NCBI GenBank assembly: GCA_029940125.1 | Contig: JAOZRP010000166.1 | Span: 1 to 5,921, forward strand | DNA: 5,921 nt | Direction of reading: 5' to 3' | Origin: a bacterium | GTDB lineage: Bacteria > Desulfobacterota > Anaeroferrophillalia > Anaeroferrophillales > Anaeroferrophillaceae | In this document: one piece after another, positions 1-5,533 of the stretch | Numbering within the stretch: the stretch's first letter is position 1 | How the letters are laid out: each line of letters starts with the position of its first letter | Made by a program: the position numbers and the translations under genes | The notes under the pieces: generated by a model | What the model saw: the letters and a program-made list of their open reading frames with translations, nothing else | The model's database searches: none | What the model was told of the DNA's origin: nothing

Positions 1-149
1 GGCCGGCGAGAATGAGCGAGAGCCATGCCGGAACATCCTGATACCCTGATTTGGGGTGCAGGCCTTAAGCCCGCCTTGGATATTTTACCGCGGGTGCCAG
101 GTTGTGAACTGGACCGGTGGATCATATCTGTGCCCCCGGAGAGGCAGAG
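1..149 (+). other. Upstream flank of fliI; possible 3' end of an upstream gene (fliH expected), not identifiable
   Basis: All three forward frames entering from the left edge close quickly, at stops 13-15, 39-41 and 47-49, so any upstream gene must end at one of these. Flagellar synteny predicts fliH here, but the 4 to 15 residues visible are too few to recognise it. This leaves about 100 to 134 nt before the fliI ATG at 150, which is longer than the overlap or short gap often found between fliH and fliI. Frame 1 then stays open from 16 to 171, with an ATG at 25, but its 48-residue product resembles nothing I know and lacks a good ribosome binding site. I see no convincing promoter or terminator in the stretch. 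Confidence 0.4.
138..144 (+). promoter_or_regulatory. Ribosome binding site that sets the fliI start
   Basis: GGAGAGG lies 5 nt before the ATG at 150. The in-frame GTG at 117, which would add 11 residues, has no purine-rich Shine-Dalgarno upstream. The ATG is therefore the better start, and the protein then begins with the usual short FliI N-terminus. Confidence 0.7.
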
Positions 150-1472
150 ATGCTTGATTTCGCCCAGTTGATTGAACGGGTTGATTATTGTAAAACCAGG
201 CGTTCGATTGGTCAGGTGGTGGGAATGACCGGCCTGATTATCGAGGGCAGCGGTCCTCCCAGTTCCGTGGGCGATGTCTGCCAGATTATCAATGAAAAGA
301 ATTCTACCCGGATTATTGCCGAAGTGGTCGGCTTCCGCAACCAGCGCGTCCTGTTGATGCCCCTTGGTGACCGCCTGGGGATAGCGCCCGGAAGTTTGAT
401 TATTTCCCGCGGCCAGCGGGCGACTACCGGCGTTGGTCCACGACTCCTGGGGCGGGTTATCGACGGCTTGGGAAATCCCATTGACGACCGGGGGCCGTTG
501 GAATATCACGAAGAAATTCCCATCTACCGGGATCCCCTCAATCCTTTCGCCCGGTCAAGGATCAAGGAGCCCCTGGATCTGGGCATCCGTTCTATCAATG
601 CTCTGCTGACCTGTGGCAAGGGACAGCGGCTGGGCATCATGGCTGGTTCTGGGGTTGGCAAAAGTGTCTTGCTGGGGATGATGGCCCGCTATACCATGGC
701 CGATGTCAATGTCATTGCCCTGATCGGCGAGCGTGGCCGTGAGGTGCGGGAGTTTATTGAACGGGACCTGGGACCGGAAGGACTGGAGCGCAGTGTGGTG
801 GTGGTGGCGACTTCTGACCAGCCGCCGCTGGTGCGCATGCGGGGGGCGTTTCTGGCTACCGCCATCGCTGAATTTTTCCGGGAAAAAAACCGGGATGTGC
901 TGCTGATGATGGATTCCCTGACCCGTTTTGCCATGGCCCAGCGCGAGGTTGGCCTGGCGGTGGGGGAACCCCCCACTACCAAGGGCTATACCCCGTCGGT
1001 TTTCGCCCTGCTGCCAAAACTTTTGGAGCGGGCGGGCCGTTCCCGGAGCGACGGCAGCATTACCGGGCTTTACACGGTCCTGGTGGAAGGCGATGATGTT
1101 ACGGAACCCATTGCCGATGCGGCCCGGTCCATCCTGGACGGTCATATTGTTCTTTCCCGTCAGCTGGCTGACCGGAATATCTACCCGGCCATTGATGTTC
1201 TGGCCAGTAAAAGCAGGGTGATGATTGATGTTGTGCCGGCGGAGCAAATGCGTCTGGCCGGGGAATTTCTCAGCCTGCTGGCAACCTACCGGGAGGCTGA
1301 AGATCTGATTAATATCGGTGCTTACGCCCATGGAAGCAATCCCCGGATAGACCAGGCAATCATGCTCAATGAGCGCATGTCCGCTTTTTTGCGTCAGGAG
1401 ATCGGTGAGCAGAAATCCCTTGCCCAAAGCCTCCAGGAGTTGGAGTCGGTGCTGGTGGCAGAGCAGCCATAA
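150..1472 (+). CDS. fliI: Flagellum-specific type III export ATPase FliI
   Basis: FliI is the cytoplasmic ATPase of the flagellar type III export apparatus. It forms a hexamer related to F1 beta subunits, is held by FliH, and with FliJ readies substrates for the FlhA/FlhB gate. Starting at the ATG at 150 the protein has 440 aa, the usual FliI length. Visible motifs, in this numbering, are the Walker A loop GSGVGKS (about 166-172), the GERGREV segment with the presumed catalytic Glu near 194, the Walker B strand DVLLMMD (about 249-255), and right after it the FliI/type III ATPase signature GEPPTTKGYTPSVF. The C-terminal helical region has the typical GSNPRIDQA stretch. A GTG at 117 would give 451 aa but lacks a ribosome binding site. 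fliJ follows, its Shine-Dalgarno beginning within the fliI stop codon, so the two are probably cotranscribed and translationally coupled. No damaged motif is seen. The PPTTKGY signature separates it from F1 and Rho; a non-flagellar type III ATPase is unlikely given the neighbours. Confidence 0.97.
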   Translation: MLDFAQLIERVDYCKTRRSIGQVVGMTGLIIEGSGPPSSVGDVCQIINEKNSTRIIAEVVGFRNQRVLLMPLGDRLGIAPGSLIISRGQRATTGVGPRLLGRVIDGLGNPIDDRGPLEYHEEIPIYRDPLNPFARSRIKEPLDLGIRSINALLTCGKGQRLGIMAGSGVGKSVLLGMMARYTMADVNVIALIGERGREVREFIERDLGPEGLERSVVVVATSDQPPLVRMRGAFLATAIAEFFREKNRDVLLMMDSLTRFAMAQREVGLAVGEPPTTKGYTPSVFALLPKLLERAGRSRSDGSITGLYTVLVEGDDVTEPIADAARSILDGHIVLSRQLADRNIYPAIDVLASKSRVMIDVVPAEQMRLAGEFLSLLATYREAEDLINIGAYAHGSNPRIDQAIMLNERMSAFLRQEIGEQKSLAQSLQELESVLVAEQP

Positions 1473-1476
1473 GGAG
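1471..1476 (+). promoter_or_regulatory. Ribosome binding site that sets the fliJ start
   Basis: AAGGAG overlaps the last two bases of the fliI stop codon and lies 10 nt before the ATG at 1487. The alternative in-frame TTG at 1478 would be only 1 nt from this element, so the ATG is the better start. The resulting protein begins MFRFSLETLL, a typical FliJ N-terminus. Confidence 0.7.
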
Positions 1477-1486
1477 CTTGGTATTC

Positions 1487-1924
1487 ATGTTCCGTTTCTC
1501 CCTGGAAACACTGCTGAAATTTCGCCGGGTGCAGGAGGACGCCGTTGCCCGGGAATTGAGAATTGTCAGCGAGGAGCTGCGGGATGCCGAACACCAACTG
1601 CTTCGCCTGCAGCAAAGCCAGGAGGAACATGAGCGCCAGTGGCTGGCCATTGAACAGCAGGGGACCAACAGCACGGAAATTTCTCTCCATCGCCAGTATG
1701 CCCTCCATCTCCACCGCAATATTAATGCCCAGTCCAGCCTCGTCGATGAAATCAGAGCCAGAACGGCAGAAAAACGAAGGGAACTGATTGAAAAGATGAA
1801 GCAGCGACGACTGCTGGAACGACTGAAAGAAAAACGGTTTCAGGAATACCTGATTGCTGAATACCGACAGGAGCGAAAGCAGATTGATGAACTGGCGGTC
1901 AGTCGGACATTCTCCCGTCGATAA
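1487..1924 (+). CDS. fliJ: Flagellar export protein FliJ
   Basis: FliJ is a small coiled-coil protein of the export apparatus. In characterised systems it sits in the pore of the FliI hexamer, much like the gamma subunit of F1, contacts FlhA and helps escort chaperones. The product here is 145 aa, close to the roughly 147 aa of the Salmonella protein. It opens with the family's F-x-F-x-L-x-x-L-L-x-x-R pattern (residues 2-14). The rest is nearly all charged and glutamine-rich heptad-like helix with no proline after the start, as expected for two antiparallel helices, and there is a basic stretch (EKMKQRRLLERLKEKR) near 104-119. No signal peptide or membrane segment is visible. It lies directly after fliI with a 14-nt gap. 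FliJ is poorly conserved in sequence, so the call rests on the N-terminal pattern, size, coiled-coil character and position together. A candidate terminator lies about 90 bp downstream, which suggests fliJ ends its transcription unit. Confidence 0.93.
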   Translation: MFRFSLETLLKFRRVQEDAVARELRIVSEELRDAEHQLLRLQQSQEEHERQWLAIEQQGTNSTEISLHRQYALHLHRNINAQSSLVDEIRARTAEKRRELIEKMKQRRLLERLKEKRFQEYLIAEYRQERKQIDELAVSRTFSRR

Positions 1925-2010
1925 AATCCTTCAAATTATTTGTCTGCCGATGATCTGCCGCTTGTCTTCCCGTTTCCTTGTGTTTGGATTCTCTCCATTT
2001 CTCCTCAGCC

Positions 2011-2053
2011 AAGGCCGGCAAAAATTGCCTAGAAGGTCTTTCCTTTTCCTTTT
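2011..2053 (+). terminator. Candidate intrinsic terminator after fliJ
   Basis: The inner stem is GGCAA (2017-2021) with TTGCC (2025-2029) around an AAA loop. The outer stem AAGGCC (2011-2016) can pair with GGTCTT (2035-2040), including one G-U pair, leaving a 5-nt bulge (2030-2034) on the 3' side. The T-rich run TCCTTTTCCTTTT follows directly (2041-2053). The bulge and the C-interrupted T run make it a modest terminator. Its position between fliJ and a good promoter for the next gene supports it. Confidence 0.4.
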
Positions 2054-2081
2054 ATCACCATCGTTTTAAAAAACTTATATT
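2052..2081 (+). promoter_or_regulatory. Weak sigma-70-like promoter candidate
   Basis: TTATCA (2052-2057) and TATATT (2076-2081) are separated by 18 bp. The -10 matches five of six consensus positions and the -35 four of six. The segment is AT-rich, so a chance match is quite possible, and the sigma-54 element downstream is the better candidate. Confidence 0.2.
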
Positions 2082-2131
2082 ATCAAGAGTTTACACCATT
2101 GTTGCCGGTCTTTTCTCCTGTCGGTGAACAA

Positions 2132-2147
2132 AGGCATGCTTTTTGCT
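2132..2147 (+). promoter_or_regulatory. Sigma-54 (RpoN) type -24/-12 promoter upstream of the motE-like gene
   Basis: AGGCATGCTTTTTGCT matches the sigma-54 consensus TGGCACG-N4-TTGCW. It has the invariant GG (2133-2134) and GC (2145-2146) exactly 10 nt apart, and mismatches only at the first T (A here) and the first C of CACG (T here). Transcription would begin about 12 nt after the -12 GC, near 2158, giving a leader of about 30 nt that contains the Shine-Dalgarno. Hook and other mid-stage flagellar genes are commonly under RpoN with an enhancer-binding activator in many proteobacteria. I infer that this promoter drives the motE-like gene, fliK, flgD and flgE. The activator's binding site is not identified. 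Confidence 0.65.
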
Positions 2148-2174
2148 GCTTTGTTGTCAGTTGCCGTGGAAGTA

Positions 2175-2181
2175 GAGGTGG
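2175..2181 (+). promoter_or_regulatory. Ribosome binding site that sets the motE-like gene start
   Basis: GAGGTGG lies 6 nt before the ATG at 2188. The second in-frame ATG at 2221 has only a weak GGAT upstream, so the first is preferred. Confidence 0.55.
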
Positions 2182-2187
2182 AAGATT

Positions 2188-2772
2188 ATGCCCGTGTGCT
2201 TTAATTCATTGGATTTACTGATGAAAAATATTACTCCCCGCTCGCAGATAAAAAGGGGGGAAAATCATTCCACCCGGGATGTTTTGCTCCGGCTGTTTTT
2301 GCTGCTGGGTATTTTCTTTTTGCTTTTTCCCCTGCGGACCGTTGTGGCCGCGGAGTCGTCTGGGTCGGATCAGCAGCTGATCCGGATGTCTGAAATTCTG
2401 CGTAACAAGGAAAAAGCCCTGCAGGAAAAAGAATTGCTGCTGAGAGAAAAGGAAAAGCGATTGGCCGTTCTGCAGCAGGAGTTGCAGCAGAAGGAAAAAG
2501 ATATTGAACTGCTGCGCCAGCGGGCGGAGAAAGTGCTGGCCGAGTTTCAGGCCTTGAAAGATGAGGATTTATCCCGTTTGGTTGCCGTGTTCAGTGCCAT
2601 GAAGCCGGTCGCGGCGGCCCCTTTGCTGGAAAAGCTGGATCTTCCCTACGCGGTTGAGGTGATTTTACGGATGCAGCCGAGAAAGGCAGCCAAGCTCCTG
2701 TCGGCGGTGAACGCCGAGAGGGCGGCGGCAATTTCCCGCTCGATTACCTCAGCGAAGGCGGCGGTGGAGTAG
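2188..2772 (+). CDS. MotE/YlxF-like membrane-anchored coiled-coil protein with MgtE-N-like C-terminus
   Basis: The product has 194 aa in three parts. A short, partly basic N-terminus is followed by one hydrophobic segment (about 31-55, rich in Leu and Phe), which ends in VVAAES and could be an uncleaved anchor or a signal peptide. A highly charged coiled coil spans about 62-125 (repeated KEK, EKE and LQQ patterns). The C-terminal region, about 127-190, resembles the MgtE intracellular N-domain, with the pattern M-K-P-x-x-A-A-x-L-L-x-x-L-D and a later M-x-x-R-K-A-A-x-L-L. This matches the MotE family, found between fliJ and fliK in many flagellar operons and corresponding to Bacillus YlxF by position. 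In Sinorhizobium, MotE is a periplasmic chaperone of the motility protein MotC; the role elsewhere is poorly defined. It lacks the CBS and transmembrane domains of a true MgtE magnesium transporter. It follows a sigma-54-like promoter and precedes fliK by 66 bp. The ATG at 2221 would give 183 aa without affecting any domain. The family call is firm; its exact role here is not known. Confidence 0.85.
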   Translation: MPVCFNSLDLLMKNITPRSQIKRGENHSTRDVLLRLFLLLGIFFLLFPLRTVVAAESSGSDQQLIRMSEILRNKEKALQEKELLLREKEKRLAVLQQELQQKEKDIELLRQRAEKVLAEFQALKDEDLSRLVAVFSAMKPVAAAPLLEKLDLPYAVEVILRMQPRKAAKLLSAVNAERAAAISRSITSAKAAVE

Positions 2773-2801
2773 TTCCTTTTTCGGGACGGGCGAAGTTTCT
2801 G

Positions 2802-2820
2802 CCGGAATGCCGCATTCCGG
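2802..2820 (+). repeat. Perfect inverted repeat (8-bp stem, 3-nt loop) in the motE-fliK gap
   Basis: CCGGAATG (2802-2809) and CATTCCGG (2813-2820) are exact reverse complements around a CCG loop. It lies 30 nt after the motE-like stop codon and 20 nt before the fliK Shine-Dalgarno. The next bases are A-rich (ATAAAAAAG), so it lacks a U tract and is not an intrinsic terminator on the + strand. Possible roles are an mRNA processing or 3'-end stability element that sets the motE:fliK ratio. On the - strand it is followed by no T run, so it is not a convincing terminator there either. Confidence 0.7.
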
Positions 2821-2840
2821 ATAAAAAAGTAGGATTGTTT

Positions 2841-2844
2841 GGAG
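2841..2844 (+). promoter_or_regulatory. Ribosome binding site that sets the fliK start
   Basis: GGAG lies 6 nt before the ATG at 2851. The in-frame TTG at 2839 overlaps this element, with AGGA at 2831-2834 only 4 nt upstream of it. The ATG is preferred; the two options differ by four residues. Confidence 0.6.
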
Positions 2845-2850
2845 CAGGAT

Positions 2851-4728
2851 ATGGATGTGGTGCCGATTTCCGGGAATCTGCAGACGTTGGAAAAAGCAGC
2901 GCCGAAGCTGCCGGCGGCGTCATCGATTGGCGGGGTTGTCGGCACCGGAACTGATTTTGCCGTTACCCTGCGGCAGAGTCGGGAGTCAATGGCAACGACA
3001 GGGAAGGCCGGAAAAGACGATAAAGGATTTTCAGCCGTTAAACGTAATCTGCCAGGGGAGGGCAAGAAAAGTTCTTCCAGATTGAAGGTGGAAAATGGTG
3101 AAAACGATCATGGAAGCAGCGTAAATGGGCCTGCGGACAATCATTTCAGGAACGGCAAAGCACATCAGTCAGGTTCCAGGGTAAAAAGTAAGGACGTGGA
3201 GAGTCATGTGGCTTCGATGACAGAAGCATCAGGCGATGATGCCGCTGATCATCCGGTGGCTGAAGAGCGGCCGGCAATGGTGGAAACGCCTCAGAAAATG
3301 GCGTTGTCCCTGCTTCAGCTGCCGGCGGCGGCAACTGTCGAGTCCTTGGATCAAGACAGGGCGATGACTGCGGGAATGAAAATGGATGCAACCCAGGTTT
3401 TGGTCGAGAAGGGGGCTCCGCGGGAAATGCTTCAGCCGGTTCAGCCATTCCCGGATAGTGGTGAGATGCTCCTGGCTTCGTTAGTGGATGAACCGGGAAG
3501 CAGCTTGTTGGGGAAAGAAGCGGCCGGAGAAAATAATGCCGGGATGGTGATGCGGGATTTGACGGTTGCAGTTCCATCTGGATTGGGGGAGGAAGTCCCT
3601 GGCTTTCAGGCATTGTCAGGGGAAAATGGCACTTTAACCGCGGGAATTGATTCCCAGGTTCAGGAAACCTCCGAGATTCCTTTTCCCGCGATGGATGGCA
3701 AGCGGAATCAAGGTCAGCGGTTGGACGGGATGCGGCCTCCTGAATTGCTGGCCAGTGGCAGTAATGAGAATGCGGTTCTTTCCGCTGAGCTTAACCTGCC
3801 CGGAGAAGCGGTGGAGGCTGAGGTTTTGGGGGCGCAGTTGACAGCTTCAGGAGCAGAACCGATTGACAATGATCCCGCGGTCGGTGCCGAAAAGGCTGCC
3901 GGGATGATCTTGGATTCTGATTCGTTGAACCAGCCAAAACGGTCGAACGTGAAGAATGGCGCCACCTTGCCCATCGTTCAGGAAGTCCGGGAGCCGGCGG
4001 TAAAAATACGGTCCGCTCAGGACCTTGCCGGTCGTCATCTGGAGGGACAGAAAAGTCCTCAGGTTCCGGTACCTGCGGCTGCCGGGGAGCATTCGGCAGC
4101 GAGCGACAAAGATGTTTTGTTTTCCGGGATGCTTGAAAAAGCAGGGATAACGGCAGTTTCCGGGCGGGAGCAGTTTGTTGCTGCTGCTCAGGGAATGGAG
4201 CAGGCTGCCAGTGGCGCGGAAAAAGTGCTGCCGGTTACCAGCAATGATATTTTGAATCAGGTGACTATGCAGGTAGCCGATCGGCATGACCGTCGCCAGG
4301 TGGTTACCATCCAGTTGCAGCCGGAATCTCTGGGCAAGGTGGAAGTGAAACTGGTTATGGAGCACCAGAAGTTGACCGCTCACTTTATGGTTCAGCATTC
4401 CGAGGTTCGGGACGTGCTGCTCAAACATGTGACGTCGCTGCACGATGCCCTGGCCGCCAAGGGGGTTGACGTGAAGCAGGTGGCCGTGGAAATAGCTCCA
4501 CCGGAAAAAACGGCCGGAATGGCGGTTACAGTTGACCATCATTCCGCCGGCGGTGACCAGGCCGGCGGTTTCCAGCCGTTTGCCGGTGGAGAAGGCCGGC
4601 ATCGACATGCTTTTACCGCCCGGGATCAGGCTTCTGGTCGGTTGTTTGAAACTGAAGAGGCAACCTCCCTGACCGGGTTGACAGAAGCGGAACTTTTGCG
4701 GCCGGGATCGCTGCATATTCGGGCCTAA
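2851..4728 (+). CDS. fliK: Flagellar hook-length control protein FliK
   Basis: FliK is secreted during hook assembly, senses hook length through its N-terminal ruler region, and switches FlhB specificity from hook to filament substrates through its C-terminal domain. From the ATG at 2851 the product is 625 aa. Residues 1 to about 465 are low in conservation, rich in Ala, Gly, Glu, Ser and Gln, with almost no aromatic residues and no cysteine seen, as expected for an extended secreted ruler. Residues about 470-550 match the Flg_hook C-terminal domain: VTMQVADRHD, then IQLQPESLGKVEVKL with the hallmark L-x-P-x-x-L-G at 489-495, then a helix and a final beta segment ending EIAPPEK. A tail of about 75 residues, rich in Gly and His, follows. 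There is no signal peptide, consistent with type III export. It is longer than Salmonella FliK (405 aa), and the excess is in the ruler part. flgD follows 37 bp later, the usual partner. Confidence is high because of the C-terminal motif and the position. Confidence 0.94.
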   Translation: MDVVPISGNLQTLEKAAPKLPAASSIGGVVGTGTDFAVTLRQSRESMATTGKAGKDDKGFSAVKRNLPGEGKKSSSRLKVENGENDHGSSVNGPADNHFRNGKAHQSGSRVKSKDVESHVASMTEASGDDAADHPVAEERPAMVETPQKMALSLLQLPAAATVESLDQDRAMTAGMKMDATQVLVEKGAPREMLQPVQPFPDSGEMLLASLVDEPGSSLLGKEAAGENNAGMVMRDLTVAVPSGLGEEVPGFQALSGENGTLTAGIDSQVQETSEIPFPAMDGKRNQGQRLDGMRPPELLASGSNENAVLSAELNLPGEAVEAEVLGAQLTASGAEPIDNDPAVGAEKAAGMILDSDSLNQPKRSNVKNGATLPIVQEVREPAVKIRSAQDLAGRHLEGQKSPQVPVPAAAGEHSAASDKDVLFSGMLEKAGITAVSGREQFVAAAQGMEQAASGAEKVLPVTSNDILNQVTMQVADRHDRRQVVTIQLQPESLGKVEVKLVMEHQKLTAHFMVQHSEVRDVLLKHVTSLHDALAAKGVDVKQVAVEIAPPEKTAGMAVTVDHHSAGGDQAGGFQPFAGGEGRHRHAFTARDQASGRLFETEEATSLTGLTEAELLRPGSLHIRA

Positions 4729-4765
4729 CCTTTTGAGTTTTCAGTATCAGTAAAGGAGAACGCGC

Positions 4766-5458
4766 ATGGTGAATGTTTCCTCAGTAGCGGCTGCTTCGGG
4801 CAGCTTGTTCGGGAGTCAGGAAGAAAAATCTTCCGGGTTGAGCAAGGCGGCCCTGGGCCAGGAACAGTTCCTGAAACTATTGATTGAGCAGTTGAAAAAT
4901 CAGGATCCACTCAATCCCATGGACAGCACGGATTTTACCGCCCAGCTGGCCCAGTTTAGCTCCCTGGAACAGCTTTTTGATGTCAATAAAAACCTGGCAG
5001 CTATGCAGGCGTATTCGGCAACCATGAATCGCCTCAGCGCCCTGGATATGATCGGCAAGCAGGTAACCTTTACCGGTTCGGGAATAATTTCCGTGGCAGA
5101 TGGGGATGCCAGTGTCCCCATCAGGTTTGATTTGGCCGACAATGCCAATCAGGTAACGGTGACGGTGCTTAATGATGCCGGGCAGGAAGTGGCCCGTTTG
5201 GATTTGGGCTACCAGGATGCCGGCAGCCGGCAGATCAGCTGGGACCGGCTGGATGAGGCCGGGCAGCTGCTGCCGGCCGGCAATTATCGTTATCAGGTAG
5301 CCGCGGCGGACGAAACCGGCAACAGTGTGGCGGTTACCTTGTATGGCAGCGGTCTGGTCCAGGGGATTGGAACTGACAAGGACACGGGGCAGACGGTGGC
5401 CGTCCTGGCTTCCGGCCAGGTGTTGATTGATAATATTGTTGGGGTCAGGGAGAATTAA
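4766..5458 (+). CDS. flgD: Flagellar hook assembly scaffold (hook cap) protein FlgD
   Basis: FlgD is exported and forms the cap at the distal end of the growing hook, where it directs FlgE subunit insertion; it is later replaced by the hook-filament junction proteins. The product has 230 aa, the usual size. The N-terminal FlgD core is clear at about 30-75: EQFLKLLIEQLKNQDPLNPM (33-52), then DFTAQLAQFSSLEQL. The C-terminal half, about 90-225, is beta-rich and matches the FlgD Tudor-like plus Ig/FN3-like hybrid, with the pattern V-x-V-x-D-x-x-G-Q-E-V-A and S-W-D-x-x-D-x-x-G-x-x-L-P-x-G-x-Y-x-Y typical of the Ig-like part. There is no cleavable signal peptide, as expected for a type III substrate. 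The start is supported by AAGGAG at 4753-4758, 7 nt before the ATG. It lies 37 bp after fliK and 65 bp before flgE, so it is very likely in the same unit. Confidence 0.97.
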   Translation: MVNVSSVAAASGSLFGSQEEKSSGLSKAALGQEQFLKLLIEQLKNQDPLNPMDSTDFTAQLAQFSSLEQLFDVNKNLAAMQAYSATMNRLSALDMIGKQVTFTGSGIISVADGDASVPIRFDLADNANQVTVTVLNDAGQEVARLDLGYQDAGSRQISWDRLDEAGQLLPAGNYRYQVAAADETGNSVAVTLYGSGLVQGIGTDKDTGQTVAVLASGQVLIDNIVGVREN

Positions 5459-5470
5459 ACCCTGTTTGCA

Positions 5471-5479
5471 TGCTATGAT
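5471..5479 (+). promoter_or_regulatory. Extended -10 like element upstream of flgE
   Basis: TGCTATGAT fits an extended -10 (TG-N-TATGAT, five of six to TATAAT). No recognisable -35 lies 16 to 18 bp upstream. It could give flgE some separate expression, since hook protein is needed in much larger amounts than FlgD or FliK, but a chance match is as likely. Confidence 0.2.
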
Positions 5480-5506
5480 AGGACTTGAAACTAAGGGGCA
5501 AAAAAA

Positions 5507-5533
5507 ATGAGGAGGAACGTATTATGTCGTTAA
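5507..5533 (+). other. Eight-codon mini-ORF overlapping the flgE start
   Basis: ATG at 5507 opens a short frame (M-R-R-N-V-L-C-R, stop TAA at 5531-5533) in a different frame from flgE. AAGGGG at 5493-5498 lies 8 nt before it. Its second and third codons, AGG AGG, are themselves the flgE Shine-Dalgarno (5510-5515), and its stop lies inside flgE. This could couple or tune flgE translation, or it may simply be a by-product of a purine-rich leader. No protein evidence is possible from the sequence. Confidence 0.2.

Larger units (their letters stand above)
1925..2187. other. Intergenic region between fliJ and the motE-like gene (263 bp), a probable operon boundary
   Basis: No plausible gene is seen on either strand. 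The first half (about 1925-2060) is strongly pyrimidine-rich on the + strand, with few G residues, and contains a candidate terminator hairpin. Such C-rich, G-poor RNA could also suit Rho loading, but that is inference. A short direct repeat TCTGCCG occurs at 1943-1949 and 1954-1960, 11 bp apart start to start. The second half is AT-rich around 2060-2095 and then carries a sigma-54-type element ending 40 bp before the next start codon. Confidence 0.6.

Noticed and set aside
25..171. Open frame of 48 codons before and overlapping the fliI start
   Set aside because: No good Shine-Dalgarno, no recognisable similarity to FliH or anything else, and it overlaps the conserved FliI N-terminus.
555..1427. 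Long antisense open frame (290 aa) across fliI
   Set aside because: It is a shadow of the strongly conserved fliI frame. It has no ribosome binding site of note and its His/Gln-rich product resembles nothing known.
1917..1924. GTCGATAA as a sigma-28 (FliA) -10 box at the end of fliJ
   Set aside because: It matches 7 of 8 positions, but no TAAA-like -35 lies at the proper distance upstream, and it overlaps the fliJ stop codon.
2013..2028. GGCCGGCAAAAATTGC as a sigma-54 promoter
   Set aside because: The GG to GC spacing is 12 or 8 nt depending on which GG is used, not the required 10. The segment is better read as a hairpin.
2188..2772. MgtE magnesium transporter
   Set aside because: Only the MgtE-N-like helical part is present. 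CBS domains and the multi-pass membrane domain are missing, and the context is flagellar.
3627..3641. Sigma-54-like TGGCAC with a GC 10 nt after the GG, inside fliK
   Set aside because: The -24 box is perfect but the -12 box reads CCGC instead of TTGC. It lies deep inside fliK, over 1 kb from the next gene start.
3847..4716. Long antisense open frame (289 aa) across the fliK 3' part
   Set aside because: It lies opposite the clearly recognisable FliK C-terminal domain, and its product has no recognisable motif.
5271..5282. Perfect 12-bp palindrome TGCCGGCCGGCA in flgD
   Set aside because: It encodes a normal part of the FlgD C-terminal domain (LPAGN region). CCGG-rich runs are common in this GC-rich coding sequence.
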